Made by a program: the position numbers and the translations under genes. A stretch of DNA of 64,000 bases, taken from contig JAJSLI010000020.1 of the NCBI GenBank assembly GCA_021272315.1, positions 1-64,000 on the forward strand. The letters are read 5' to 3'. The DNA is from Methylacidiphilales bacterium (GTDB lineage Bacteria > Verrucomicrobiota > Verrucomicrobiia > Methylacidiphilales > UBA1321). Below the pieces are notes generated by a model, which was not told the DNA's origin, made no database searches, and worked only from the letters and a program-made list of their open reading frames with translations. Below are positions 36,000 to 47,925 of this stretch, piece by piece (positions within the stretch are counted from its first letter, which is position 1; each line of letters begins with the position of its first letter).

Positions 36000-37058
36000 A
36001 TGAAAATCCTCTTCCTGTACCACCCTTACTGCAACGAAGGGATGACCCGCGCATTCTGCGCCGTTTCGGAACCGGTTTTCTGCGCGAGGGTAACCATGCC
36101 AACGGAACCGAAGAACCTGCGGCGGATGACTTTGTCGGAATTTTTCTCGTTGCGCCGCCGTATCCGGGCCCACGAATTCGACCTGATCATCGCCTACGGA
36201 TGCTGGGAGGGACTTTGGCGCTCGACCCACTCATTTTCCCACAACCTGGTCCATGTCGTCAAAAAACTGCTCTTTTTTTTCCCCGACTTCGGCCTGCGCC
36301 TCCTGCTGCCCACCATCAAGGCGTCCGGCACACGCCTGGTCATCTACGATTACGACGACCTGACCATCATTCCCACGATACGATGGCCTTATCTCGATGT
36401 CTGCCATCTCTATTTCAAAGTCCACCCCGCCGTCAATCTGCACAAATCATTCCTCTTTCAGACCAAGCGCGATGGCGAACTTTGGAACGTTCTCCGCAAT
36501 CCCCGCTACCAGGCGTGGGCCAAAAAAATCCGCCCCATCTCCTTTGGCGCCGACTTTCAGGATTATCACATCGACTGCATCGCTTCCGAGAAAAAGTACG
36601 ACGTTTTTTTTGCCGGCAATTTCCACTATTCGCAGGTGCGCCGGGAAGGACTCATGGTTCTGGAAAAGCTTCGGGAGGAAGGCATGAGGATATGTCTTCC
36701 CACGGAGAGGATACCCCACCGCGAGTTCCTGCGGCTTTGCTCCGAATCGTGGCTGGTGCTTTCACCGGAAGGCGCGGAATGGCAAAGCGCGCGCCATTAT
36801 GAATCGCTGCTGATGAAATCGGTTCCGTTGATTAATTATCCCAACGTGCGCCTCCATCGTCCCCTCATCAACGGCGTCCACGCCATTTATTACCCTCCGG
36901 AGGACGGGTTGCTCGCGGACGTGATCCGCCAGGCTCTCGAAGACAAGCCCCGCTTGCAAAAAATAGCCGAAGAAGGCCGCGAGTATGTTTTGCGTCATCA
37001 TCTTCACGATGAACTCGTCAAACATATCATCCGGCAGGCTATGGATGACGGAGGCTAA
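36000..37058 (+). CDS. Glycosyltransferase-like protein
   Basis: A 352-residue protein. It begins MKILFLYHPYCNEGMTRAF, compatible with the N-terminal Rossmann strand of GT-B enzymes. The C-terminal half has features of CgeB/GT1-like transferases: a SFGADFQDYHI stretch, KYDVFFAGNFHYSQVRREGL, and LSPEGAEWQSARHYESLLMKSVPLI, in which a Glu in the donor site and a G-x-x-x-x-R...E pattern are plausible. Acceptor and sugar are unknown. It starts three bases after gatB, so it may be read from the gat operon. Confidence 0.65.
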   Translation: MKILFLYHPYCNEGMTRAFCAVSEPVFCARVTMPTEPKNLRRMTLSEFFSLRRRIRAHEFDLIIAYGCWEGLWRSTHSFSHNLVHVVKKLLFFFPDFGLRLLLPTIKASGTRLVIYDYDDLTIIPTIRWPYLDVCHLYFKVHPAVNLHKSFLFQTKRDGELWNVLRNPRYQAWAKKIRPISFGADFQDYHIDCIASEKKYDVFFAGNFHYSQVRREGLMVLEKLREEGMRICLPTERIPHREFLRLCSESWLVLSPEGAEWQSARHYESLLMKSVPLINYPNVRLHRPLINGVHAIYYPPEDGLLADVIRQALEDKPRLQKIAEEGREYVLRHHLHDELVKHIIRQAMDDGG

Positions 37059-37061
37059 GCT

Positions 37062-39365
37062 TCACGTTTTTTTAAGCACAAGCCGATGACTGCCCTTGAG
37101 TTGCGTTGATTCCTTGGCGGCATAACCGGGGGGCGGCTGGAAAGTGGCGTGGGCGCCGGGAGGAACGGTGAGCTGTACCTGGAGAGTGTCGCCGTCGAGG
37201 TCCCAGCGAATGGCCGCCAAACCCAAGGCAGTCTGCAAGCTCGCTTCCGCCCACGTGATCGAACCGCCCGGACGCGGGCGGAAGATAATGTGGGCATAGC
37301 CGGGCTCGTTGGGATCGGGTTCGAGTCCCGCCACCGTGCGATACATCCAGGCCCCGACCGCGCCATAGGCGTAGTGGTTGAAGGAGTTCATCCCCTTGTC
37401 CTGGAATCCCTTTTCCGGCGTCCAGCCGTCCCAGCGTTCCCAGATGGTCGTGGCGCCATTCCTGACCGGGAAAAGCCATGACGGAAAAGTCTCCTGTTCG
37501 AGCAGCTTGTAGGCGACGTCGAGGCGTCCGGCGTTTTCCAGCACGTCGAGCAGATAAGGCGTGCCGACGAAACCGGTGGCGAGATGGTAGTTTCGTTTCT
37601 CAATGTCCCGCACCAGTTCGCGCACCGCCGTGGCGCGGGTCGATTCTTCGATGAGCCCGAAATGGAGGGCGAGCACATAGGAGGTCTGCGTGCCCGACAC
37701 GACCAGCCCTTCCGGCGTGACGAAACGGCGGCGGAACGCGTCGACGATCTCGCCGTGCAGGATGCGGTATTTCTTGGCGTCGCCGGGCCGGCCCAAAATA
37801 TCGGCGGTCTTCGCCATCAGGTCGGCGTCGTGGGCGTAAAAGGCGGTGCCGATCAGGTCGACCGGCGTGATGCCCTCGGTTTTGCCGCCACCGTCAAGGG
37901 CCAGCCAATCGCCGAATCCCTGCCACTCAAACGCCTCGGGATGGGCACGGATGTGGCCGCGGCAACGATTCTTGGCCATGAATTCCATGAAGCGCTGCAT
38001 CGACTCGTAGTGGTCCGCGAGAATTTTCCGGTCGCCGTAACAAAGATAGATCGTCCAGGGGCAGATGATCTCGGCGTCGGCCCAGGCGGGTCCGCCGTCT
38101 TTGCCCGGGAGGTCCTCCGCGCCCCAGACCCAGATGGTTGGCACCACGCAGGGGATGCCGCCTTCGGCGCCCTGGCAGTCGCGCATGTCCTGCATCCATT
38201 TGTGAAAGAACTCGCGCACGTCCATGTTGAAGGCGGCGGTGCGGATGAAGACCTGCGCGTCGCCGGTCCAGCCCAGCCGCTCATCGCGCTGGGGGCAATC
38301 GGTCGGCACCTCGAGAAAATTGCTCTTCTGACCCCAGACGATGTTGTGCTGGAGTTGATTGAGCCCCTCGTGCGAACAGCGGAACGTCCCCGTCGGCGCC
38401 ATGTCCGAATGGAGCACCACGCCGGTCACTTCGAGGAAATCGTCCGGTTGGAGGCCCTGAACGTCGACATAACGAAAGCCGTGGAAGGTGAAGAGCGGTT
38501 CCCACGCTTCCGTGCCTTCGCCCCGGCAGGTGTAGTAATCGGTGCAGCGGGCTTCGCGCAGGTTCTCGGTGTAAAGGCTGCCGTCGGGATTGAGGACTTC
38601 CGCGTAACGGATGCGCAGGGTGGCGCCGCGCGGGGCCCGGATGCTGATCCGGATCCGCCCGGTAAAATTCTGGCCGAGATCGAAGATGCGAAACTTGCTG
38701 TTCCAGGTTGCCTTTCTCGATTCCTTCAACGGCTTGATTTCCCCGATCCGGCGGACAGGCGGCCCGAGACGGGGCACGAGCTCGACCGGGCGGTCGGGCG
38801 GCGCAACCAGCACCGGCTGCCAGCGGCTTTCATCATTGCCCGGCTGGGACCACGCGCCCAGGTCGAGCCGCGCGTCGTAGGATTCGCCCATGAGCATATC
38901 GCTTTCCAAAATCGGGCCGAGCGCCGTTTTCCAGGACGAATCGGTCGCAATGACCGTGGTGGAACCATCTTGAAAAATCACTTCCAACCGGGCCAAAAGA
39001 CGGGGCCGTTCGCCATAGTTCTGCCTTCCATGCCAGGCCACATAGCCGCAGTACCAGCCGTCCCCCAGGATCGCGCCCAGCACGTTCTCGCCCTGGCGGA
39101 GCAGCCCGGTCACGTCGTAAGTCTGGTACTGCACCCGCTTGTTATAATCGGTCCAGCCGGGCGCGAAAATTTCATCACCGACGCGCCGGCCGTTGATTTC
39201 GCATTCGTAAAGGCCGAGCGCCGTCACGACGAGTTGCGCCGACCGCACCGGCTGGTCGAGCCGGAACAATTTACGCAGGTACGGCGCCGGGGCGCTGGTG
39301 CGCTTGCCGCCGGCGATGGGCGAGGCGATCCAAGAGGCTTGGGCAAAGACGGGAGAGGGGTTCAT
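37062..39365 (-). CDS. Alpha-L-rhamnosidase, glycoside hydrolase family 78
   Basis: A 767-residue enzyme that removes terminal alpha-L-rhamnose from plant or microbial glycans. The N-terminal beta domains contain LGLYECEINGRRVGDEIFAPGWTDY. The catalytic (alpha/alpha)6 barrel begins near residue 330 and includes the family signature VPTDCPQRDERLGWTGD, then MNSFNHYAYGAVGAW. A C-terminal beta domain follows (GYAHIIFRPRPGG). No signal peptide is seen, so it probably acts on imported substrates. The start is the ATG at 39365. It is divergent from an AraC regulator 69 bases away, its likely controller. Confidence 0.92.
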   Translation of the reverse strand: MNPSPVFAQASWIASPIAGGKRTSAPAPYLRKLFRLDQPVRSAQLVVTALGLYECEINGRRVGDEIFAPGWTDYNKRVQYQTYDVTGLLRQGENVLGAILGDGWYCGYVAWHGRQNYGERPRLLARLEVIFQDGSTTVIATDSSWKTALGPILESDMLMGESYDARLDLGAWSQPGNDESRWQPVLVAPPDRPVELVPRLGPPVRRIGEIKPLKESRKATWNSKFRIFDLGQNFTGRIRISIRAPRGATLRIRYAEVLNPDGSLYTENLREARCTDYYTCRGEGTEAWEPLFTFHGFRYVDVQGLQPDDFLEVTGVVLHSDMAPTGTFRCSHEGLNQLQHNIVWGQKSNFLEVPTDCPQRDERLGWTGDAQVFIRTAAFNMDVREFFHKWMQDMRDCQGAEGGIPCVVPTIWVWGAEDLPGKDGGPAWADAEIICPWTIYLCYGDRKILADHYESMQRFMEFMAKNRCRGHIRAHPEAFEWQGFGDWLALDGGGKTEGITPVDLIGTAFYAHDADLMAKTADILGRPGDAKKYRILHGEIVDAFRRRFVTPEGLVVSGTQTSYVLALHFGLIEESTRATAVRELVRDIEKRNYHLATGFVGTPYLLDVLENAGRLDVAYKLLEQETFPSWLFPVRNGATTIWERWDGWTPEKGFQDKGMNSFNHYAYGAVGAWMYRTVAGLEPDPNEPGYAHIIFRPRPGGSITWAEASLQTALGLAAIRWDLDGDTLQVQLTVPPGAHATFQPPPGYAAKESTQLKGSHRLVLKKT

Positions 39366-39434
39366 CCTCAATCCTTAGCCTGCCGTCGGAATCTCCTCCT
39401 TGAATTTCCCGCCAAATATTAGCATAATCCCGCC

Positions 39435-40307
39435 ATGCCCAGAATCGCCCACTTGCGGGAGGCCACCTTTTTTGCCGATCCGCGGGCCCAGGTGGCGGTC
39501 CATCGCGAGCCGGTGCAGCGGGACATGCGCGCGCATCGCCATGAATTCATCGAGATCGTCATTGTCCTGTCCGGGTCCGGCGTTCATGTCACCGAAGGGG
39601 TGCGCCAGCAGGTGCAGGGTGGCGACGTGCTCGTCATCAATTCGAGCCGGAGCCACGCCTACGAGAACACCCGGAGCCTGAATCTCGTGAATATCCTCAT
39701 TCGCGAAGACGTCTTCCGGGAAACGGAGAAGGAACTGGGCGCGTTGCCGGGCTACCATGCCCTTTTCACCCTCGAGCCGGTGCGGTGGCGGCAGCGAAAA
39801 TTCACCAGCCATCTCCGGCTTAACGCGGAAGACTTAAAGCTGGCCGTCGGCTGGGTTGACGCGCTGGAGGAGGAGGCGGGCAAAAAGTCGGAGGGCGGGC
39901 TGCTCCTCGCCCGGTCGTGGGTCATCCTCCTCATCGGGCTGCTGGCGCGCCATTACGGTAGGAATACGGCCCATGCCCCGCGCCTGGAAATGCGCTTGGG
40001 CCGGGTCCTCTCCCGGATCGAGCAAAATGCCGGCGGAAAATTCACCCTGGCGGAGTTGGCCCGGCAGGCGGCCATGTCCGAGCGGACCTTCCTGCGCCGC
40101 TTTCGCGAAGCAACGGGCTGTTCCCCCGTCGAGTACGTCCTTCGCGCCAGGATTCGCCGCGCGACGGAACTCTTGGCCGCCCGCGCGCCCGGCCTCTCGA
40201 TCACCGAGATTGCCTTTCGCTCCGGCTTCCAGGACAGCAACTATTTCTCGCGCCAATTCCGCCATTTTGTCGGAACCAGCCCCCGGAGTTTTCGGAGCAA
40301 AGGTTAG
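39435..40307 (+). CDS. AraC-family transcriptional regulator with cupin sensor
   Basis: A 290-residue regulator. The N-terminal ~130 residues form a cupin-like sugar-binding domain (HRHEFIEIVIVLSGSGVHVTEG). The C-terminal ~100 residues carry the two AraC helix-turn-helix motifs: TLAELARQAAMSERTFLRRFREATG and SITEIAFRSGFQDSNYFSRQFRHFVGTSP. It is transcribed divergently from the rhamnosidase gene and most likely activates it in response to rhamnose or a derivative, as RhaS/RhaR do. Confidence 0.9.
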   Translation: MPRIAHLREATFFADPRAQVAVHREPVQRDMRAHRHEFIEIVIVLSGSGVHVTEGVRQQVQGGDVLVINSSRSHAYENTRSLNLVNILIREDVFRETEKELGALPGYHALFTLEPVRWRQRKFTSHLRLNAEDLKLAVGWVDALEEEAGKKSEGGLLLARSWVILLIGLLARHYGRNTAHAPRLEMRLGRVLSRIEQNAGGKFTLAELARQAAMSERTFLRRFREATGCSPVEYVLRARIRRATELLAARAPGLSITEIAFRSGFQDSNYFSRQFRHFVGTSPRSFRSKG

Positions 40308-40443
40308 AGCCCTCTCGGTGTGGCCTTGCCCTGTTTGGAAAATACACCTTCTGGAGGCATTATTTCTCAAATCCTCCGCCTCTGTCCGAAGACACCGGAA
40401 TAATTCGGCTTTGACTTTGGCGCAGAAGCTTTTTTACTGATCC

Positions 40444-41481
40444 ATGCGCTTTTCATCCGCCAGACTCGGGGACATCCTGGGGGCGTTCCCCAAGAGCCGG
40501 ATTCTTGTCGTCGGCGACGTGATGCTCGACGAGTTTCTTTGGGGCAAGGTCACCCGGATTTCGCCCGAGGCGCCCGTGCCGGTGGTCGAGGTGCAGCGCC
40601 GGGCCGCTTTCCCCGGCGGCGCGGCCAACGTGGCGCGAAGCCTGGCCAGCCTTGGCGCGCAGGTGGCCATCGCGGGCGTCCTCGGCAACGATGAACCGGG
40701 CCGGCAGCTTATCGATTTGCTGGAGCGGGAGGGAATCGCCTGCGGGGGCCTGCGGGCGACGCCCCAGCGCCCCACCACCCACAAAATGCGCGTCTGCGCC
40801 ATCACCCGGCAGGTGCACGATCATCTCGAGATCGAGGATCAGCAGCAGATTGTCCGGGTGGACGACGAATCCCGCGCGCCGCTCGACGACGAGAGCAAAC
40901 AGTGGCTTTTCAACAGATTGCGGGAGGATATCCGGCGGCACGACGCCGTCATCATCGAGGATTACGCCAAGGGGCTTATCGACCAGGAACTGGTCTCTCT
41001 GGTGATCGGCGAGGCCAATGCGCAGGGGAAAATCGTGGCCATCGATCCAAGCCCGAACAACCCGTGCCAGTGGTCGGGCGCGACGGTGCTCAAACCGAAT
41101 CGGCGCGAGGCGTTCCTCGCCGCGGGACTACCCTACGTCCATGACGAGGAGAGCATCCTGAATGCCGCGGCGGTCCTGCAGAAGAAGCACGCGGTCCTTT
41201 ACCTGCTGATCACCCTGGGCGAGGCCGGAATGCTGCTGCTGGAACAGGACGGTAAGCCCTACCGTACCCCGACTCGCGCGCGGGAGGTTTTCGACGTCTC
41301 GGGCGCGGGCGATACTGCTATCGCGGCATTTACGCTCGCGCTCGCCGCCGGCGCCAATGGCGTGGAAGCGGCGGAGATCGCCAATCACGCGGCGGGCGTG
41401 GTCGTCGGCAAGCTCGGAACGGCGACGTTGACCGTGGAAGAATTGCGGGAAATGTTTGCCAAAAGCGGAGACCGGGCATGA
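40444..41481 (+). CDS. hldA: D-glycero-beta-D-manno-heptose-7-phosphate kinase
   Basis: A 345-residue PfkB-family kinase that makes heptose 1,7-bisphosphate for the LPS inner core. The RfaE N-terminal signature ILVVGDVMLDEFLWGKVTRISPEAPVPVVEV is present. The C-terminal PfkB motif is DVSGAGDTAIAAFTLALAAG with catalytic Asp. There is no HldE-type cytidylyltransferase domain, so the ADP-transfer step must be encoded elsewhere. Its stop overlaps gmhB (ATGA). Confidence 0.93.
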   Translation: MRFSSARLGDILGAFPKSRILVVGDVMLDEFLWGKVTRISPEAPVPVVEVQRRAAFPGGAANVARSLASLGAQVAIAGVLGNDEPGRQLIDLLEREGIACGGLRATPQRPTTHKMRVCAITRQVHDHLEIEDQQQIVRVDDESRAPLDDESKQWLFNRLREDIRRHDAVIIEDYAKGLIDQELVSLVIGEANAQGKIVAIDPSPNNPCQWSGATVLKPNRREAFLAAGLPYVHDEESILNAAAVLQKKHAVLYLLITLGEAGMLLLEQDGKPYRTPTRAREVFDVSGAGDTAIAAFTLALAAGANGVEAAEIANHAAGVVVGKLGTATLTVEELREMFAKSGDRA

Positions 41482-42067
41482 GGAAGCATTGGGCCGTCTT
41501 TTTCGACCGGGACGACACGCTGATGGTGAACGTGCCCTACTTGGGTGACCCGTCCAAAGTGCAGATTTTCCCCGAAGCGTCGGAGGCGCTGCTGAAGCTG
41601 AACCAGGCGGGCTTCTGGCTCTTCGTGGTCAGCAACCAGTCGGGCGTCGGGCGCAAACTCATCACGCGCAACCAGGTCTTTGCGGTGAACGTGGAGCTGG
41701 AGCGCCAGCTCGGCGGCGATTACATCCGCGCCTTTTACCACTCGTTCGCCCCGCCGGAGGACCCCAAGGCGACCGACCGCAAGCCGTCGCCGGAACTCCT
41801 CCTCAAGGCGGCGGAAATGCACGGGCTAGACTTGGCCGCATCGTTTGTCGTCGGCGACCGGCTCTCGGACATCGAGTGCGGCCTCAACGCGGGCTGCCGG
41901 ACGATCTTGCTCATGCACCCGCAGTCCAGCCGGCATAACAACGTGTCGGAGGAGGATTTGCAGGCCCAGCAGAGGGCCCATTACCTCGCCGGCGACCTGA
42001 TGGACGCCGCCCAGTGGATTTTGCAGGTCTCTTCGACCATAAAAACCCCGAAAACCCACGAACTGGA

Positions 42068-42071
<4 letters not shown>
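41478..42071 (+). CDS. gmhB: HAD-IIIA phosphatase, probable heptose bisphosphate phosphatase
   Basis: A 197-residue HAD-superfamily phosphatase. It probably removes the 7-phosphate from D-glycero-manno-heptose 1,7-bisphosphate. HAD motif I is FFDRDDTL (usually DRDGT), motif II is VVSNQSG, the motif III lysine is in DRKPSPELL, and motif IV is GDRLSDIECG. The cysteine/histidine zinc loop of typical GmhB proteins is absent: the region reads FAPPEDPKATDRKP. It overlaps hldA and kdsB by four bases each, which supports a heptose/LPS role. Confidence 0.82.
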
Positions 42072-44439
<2,368 letters not shown>

Positions 44440-44547
44440 GCGATCCGCTTCCTTCTGCCCGCAGCAACGGCGGAAAAAAATGACCGATTTGAAATGTAAA
44501 TGCGGTTCGCTTCCACCGGGGAGTTGCGGTAGCCTTCTCCCTTACCC

Positions 44548-45351
44548 GTGAAACGATCGCGCCCTTCTTCTCCAGCCCACCTTTTGCTCATCGCAGGGCC
44601 GTGTGTGTTGGAGTCGGAAGAGCTCACATTTTCCATCGCCCGGCACTTGGTGGACCTAACTGCTGACTTGGGTCTGCCGTTGATTTTCAAGGCCTCGTTC
44701 GACAAGGCCAACCGGACCAGCGGCACTTCTTTCCGCGGACCCGGGCTCGCGTCGGGACTGAAAATCCTGGCCGCCGTGAAAAAAAAATTCGGCTGCCCCG
44801 TGCTGACCGACATCCACAATGCGACGCAGGTGAAAGCGGCGGCAAAGGTGATCGATGTCCTGCAGATTCCGGCATTTCTTTGCCGCCAAACCGACCTGTT
44901 GCTGGCGGCCGCGGCGAGTGGACGGACCGTCAACGTAAAAAAGGGGCAGTTTCTCGCCCCGGACGACGTGGACAACATCGCGGCCAAGCTGCGCAAGGGC
45001 GGCTGCTCCGATTATTTCATCACGGAGAGGGGAACGACCTTCGGCTATCACAACCTTGTGGTGGATATGAGGAGCCTCGCGATCATGCGACGGGCCGGAC
45101 ACCGGGTGATCTTCGACGCCACCCACTCGGTGCAGCGGCCCGGAGGCAACGGCACAAGCACGGGCGGCGACCGGAGTCTGGCGCCGGTGCTGGCGCGGGC
45201 GGCCGTGGCCGCGGGAATCGAGGGCTTGTTCATCGAAACGCATCCCCAACCGGACCAATCACCGTCGGACGGGCCGAACATGATTCCTCTTGCGCAGATG
45301 GAGCCCCTGCTGCGAACTTTGAAGAACATCCATGAGGCCGTTCGTTCTTAG
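44548..45351 (+). CDS. kdsA: Kdo-8-phosphate synthase
   Basis: A 267-residue aldolase-like enzyme that condenses arabinose 5-phosphate and PEP to Kdo 8-phosphate. The start region has [12 protein letters not shown]; the cysteine there is the metal ligand found in metal-dependent KdsA enzymes, where E. coli has Asn. Other motifs are [24 protein letters not shown], and [11 protein letters not shown]. The start is GTG at 44548. It overlaps the lptC-like gene by 20 bases. Confidence 0.96.
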   Translation: MKRSRPSSPAHLLLIAGPCVLESEELTFSIARHLVDLTADLGLPLIFKASFDKANRTSGTSFRGPGLASGLKILAAVKKKFGCPVLTDIHNATQVKAAAKVIDVLQIPAFLCRQTDLLLAAAASGRTVNVKKGQFLAPDDVDNIAAKLRKGGCSDYFITERGTTFGYHNLVVDMRSLAIMRRAGHRVIFDATHSVQRPGGNGTSTGGDRSLAPVLARAAVAAGIEGLFIETHPQPDQSPSDGPNMIPLAQMEPLLRTLKNIHEAVRS

Positions 45352-45940
45352 CCTGTCCGCCTGGTGCTTGGTGCTCAGCGCCGCCTGGGCGCAGACTGTC
45401 TCCGACAGCGGAAACATCCCGCAAATTCCCTATGGCCAGAGCTACAAAAATTTCGAGTTTCCCATGTACGAAGGTGGCGTGCTCAAATGGAAACTTTACG
45501 CCACGCAGGCCACGGGCGTCTCGCTCAACCGCGCGGAGGTAACCGATATGAAAATTGAGGGCTATGAGAACGGTCAGGTAACGACGATCATTACGTCCCC
45601 CAAGGCCGATCTTTACTCCACCGAGCGCCGCATGCGGACCAAAAACACAGTAAGGATCGAGCAGACCGACCGGACTGCAACCGCCCAACGATGCGATTTC
45701 GATCTCGTGACGAAAAAATATGTCCTTACCGACAACGTGCGGGTGGTCCTGAAAAATTTCAATGCCGCCTCCGGCTTGGAATCCTCCGGGAAACACGCCT
45801 CCGCCTCTCCGACGGCCCCTGCGGCGAACATCCGTCCGCTCTCCACCCACGCCAATGACTCGCTCCTTGACTCGCCGGGAGCTTATTCCAATAGCACCAA
45901 CGTCGGCCCGGTTGCCCCGGCCTCACCAACCAGCCAATGA
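45332..45940 (+). CDS. lptC: LptC-like LPS transport protein
   Basis: A 202-residue exported protein with a signal peptide or anchor at about 1-20. The central ~120 residues show the alternating beta pattern of LptC/OstA domains ([15 protein letters not shown], then strands through [29 protein letters not shown]). The last 50 residues are low-complexity Pro/Ser/Ala. LptC passes LPS from the LptBFG complex to LptA. Assignment rests on position between kdsA and lptA and on the fold-like pattern, because LptC diverges strongly. Confidence 0.75.
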   Translation: MRPFVLSLSAWCLVLSAAWAQTVSDSGNIPQIPYGQSYKNFEFPMYEGGVLKWKLYATQATGVSLNRAEVTDMKIEGYENGQVTTIITSPKADLYSTERRMRTKNTVRIEQTDRTATAQRCDFDLVTKKYVLTDNVRVVLKNFNAASGLESSGKHASASPTAPAANIRPLSTHANDSLLDSPGAYSNSTNVGPVAPASPTSQ

Positions 45941-46485
45941 AGCCCTCCAGCCGCTCCTTTACCTCCTTACTCTGCGTTTTGGCCCTGACCACGGGAATGG
46001 CACTGTCTCAGGCTCAGGATGCGACCGACGCCACCGGCGAACCCACGCCGCTGCCCGGCAGTACGGTGATCACCTCGGACGATCTCCACATGGACCAAGC
46101 CACGCACACCGCCGTTTTCACCGGCAACGTGGTGACGACGGCAACCAATTTCAAAATGACCTGCCAGGAAATGACGGTCAATTTCACCAACGACAACAAG
46201 GTGGATACTATCACGAGCAAAGGCGACGTGGTGATCACTCAGCCGGGACGGGTTACCCATTCGGGACAGGCCCAATATTTTCATGACGAGGATAAGATCG
46301 TCCTGACCGATTCGCCGGTCATCAACGATAATGGCAACGTCATTTCAGCGCCGAAAATCATCATCTTCCGCACCAAGCAATCGCTCTACACCGAAGGGCC
46401 CACCAAAACCATCCTTCCGCAAGAGAGTACAAGCCACGCCAGTGACTCCCACAGTGTGGCGCCGACCGGTTCCAACGCTCAATGA
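45937..46485 (+). CDS. lptA: LptA-like periplasmic LPS transport protein
   Basis: A 182-residue protein with a signal peptide of about 24 residues. It has an OstA/LptA beta-jellyroll pattern: STVITSDDLHMDQATHTAVFTGNVVTT, MTVNFTN, SKGDVVITQPGR with the typical ITSxGDVxI-like step, and AQYFHDEDKIVLTDSPVI. It would form the periplasmic bridge for LPS. It overlaps lptC (ATGA) and precedes lptB by three bases. Confidence 0.85.
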   Translation: MKPSSRSFTSLLCVLALTTGMALSQAQDATDATGEPTPLPGSTVITSDDLHMDQATHTAVFTGNVVTTATNFKMTCQEMTVNFTNDNKVDTITSKGDVVITQPGRVTHSGQAQYFHDEDKIVLTDSPVINDNGNVISAPKIIIFRTKQSLYTEGPTKTILPQESTSHASDSHSVAPTGSNAQ

Positions 46486-46488
46486 GGC

Positions 46489-47916
46489 ATGAAACACCGC
46501 CTACCCAAGGCCAAATCCGCGACGTTGCGGATCGAAAGCCAATCCGAAATGGAGCAGGCTGAATTGCTAATCGACGAGAACAAGTCCGGATTGCCTTCCG
46601 ATTCCGGCCCGCCTCTCCCCGTCATCTTTCCATCAACGACTCCCGTGAACGAAACTTCCGCAGCCGATCCCGGTATCTCTGGGCTGACAGTCAATCCTGC
46701 GCTCACCCCGGACCAGACGAAAAATCCCTCTTCCACCGAGCGAGATTCGTTCGGATCGATTGTTGACACTCCTCCGGAGGAAGCGAAGCCGAACGGGGAT
46801 ACAGCCCCGGCGGAAATCAAATCTCGCCGCGTCACGCCACCGCCTCTGCCTGTCAAAACTTCCCGGGCTACTCCGCCGCCGCTCCCGGCGCGGATGCCTT
46901 TCTCCCCCTCTGTACCTGCCGAGGTGAAGCCAGTTTTTACCGGGCTGGAACCTGTCGTTACCAGCGAGAAACCGGTCATGCCCGACCCTGTGCCCGCTGT
47001 CATCGAGGAAAAGCCTGCAACGACCGAGCCAACTCCGGATGGCGACCAAGCCATAAAAGCGCTGAGAGACACGAAACAGATCATTGTCTCGGACCCCTCC
47101 ATCGCATTTGAAACCAAACCCGCGTACTCTGGACCGCCACCTCTCCTGACGTCGAAATCCGCTGTGGCAGACGAAAAATCGAACGGTCCAGCGCAGTGCC
47201 TGATCCGGACTCAGGGCTTGGTGAAGCAGTACGGGGGACGCCGTGTGGTCAACGGCGTCGACATCCAAGTGCATGCGGGCGAGGTGGTCGGGTTGCTCGG
47301 CAAAAACGGCGCGGGGAAGACGACAACATTTTACATGATCGTGGGGTTGGTGCCTCCAACGTTGGGCCATGTCTTCATGGGCGACGAAGACGTAACGCAC
47401 ATGCCGATGTACCGACGGGCGCGGCGCGGAATCGGCTACCTGCCTCAGGAAGAATCGATTTTTCGCAAGTTGACCGTCGAGGAAAATCTGCTCGCCATTC
47501 TTGAGACGCTGCCGATGACCGAGGATGAACGGGAAATCCGGTGTGACGAATTGTTGAAGGATTTCGGCCTTGAGCATGTGCGGGAAAACGTGGCCATCAC
47601 GCTCTCGGGCGGTGAAAAGCGACGCGTCACCATTGCGCGCGCGCTGGTGACCTCCCCAACGCTGTTGCTGCTTGACGAACCGTTCAGCGGCGTTGATCCG
47701 ATGGCCGTGCATGACATCCAGGAGATCATCCTGCACCTGAAAGAGCGCGGGCTTGGCGTGCTGATCACCGACCACAATGTGCGGGAAACGCTCTCTGTCG
47801 TCGACCGCGCCTATATCATCGACGAGGGGCGGGTCCTCTCCGAGGGAACGCGCGAGTTTCTGCTCAATGACCCGATTGCGCGCGAGATTTACCTCGGTTA
47901 CCGGTTCAGCATGTAA
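46489..47916 (+). CDS. lptB: LptB ATPase with long proline-rich N-terminal extension
   Basis: A 475-residue protein. The C-terminal ~240 residues are the LPS-export ATPase LptB: Walker A GKNGAGKTTTFY, Q-loop YLPQEESIF, signature LSGGEKRR, Walker B LLLLDEPFSGVDP and switch His in TDHNVRE. The first ~235 residues are unlike LptB: Pro/Thr/Glu-rich, low complexity, with PPLPVKTSRATPPPLPAR. They are probably disordered. The ATG at 46489 lies three bases after lptA, and TGAGG in the gap can serve as the ribosome-binding site, which supports the long form. A GTG at 47164 would give a conventional-length protein but has no clear binding site. Confidence 0.88.
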   Translation: MKHRLPKAKSATLRIESQSEMEQAELLIDENKSGLPSDSGPPLPVIFPSTTPVNETSAADPGISGLTVNPALTPDQTKNPSSTERDSFGSIVDTPPEEAKPNGDTAPAEIKSRRVTPPPLPVKTSRATPPPLPARMPFSPSVPAEVKPVFTGLEPVVTSEKPVMPDPVPAVIEEKPATTEPTPDGDQAIKALRDTKQIIVSDPSIAFETKPAYSGPPPLLTSKSAVADEKSNGPAQCLIRTQGLVKQYGGRRVVNGVDIQVHAGEVVGLLGKNGAGKTTTFYMIVGLVPPTLGHVFMGDEDVTHMPMYRRARRGIGYLPQEESIFRKLTVEENLLAILETLPMTEDEREIRCDELLKDFGLEHVRENVAITLSGGEKRRVTIARALVTSPTLLLLDEPFSGVDPMAVHDIQEIILHLKERGLGVLITDHNVRETLSVVDRAYIIDEGRVLSEGTREFLLNDPIAREIYLGYRFSM

Positions 47917-47925
47917 TCGGGAGTT

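Noticed and set aside
37300..37345. tRNA-like T-loop sequence (GGTTCGAGTCC) on the plus strand
   Set aside because: It lies inside the rhamnosidase coding region, and no matching acceptor stem, D-arm or anticodon arm could be folded around it.
40308..40443. TTGACT near 40415 as a promoter for hldA
   Set aside because: The matching -10 position would fall almost on the start codon and matches poorly.
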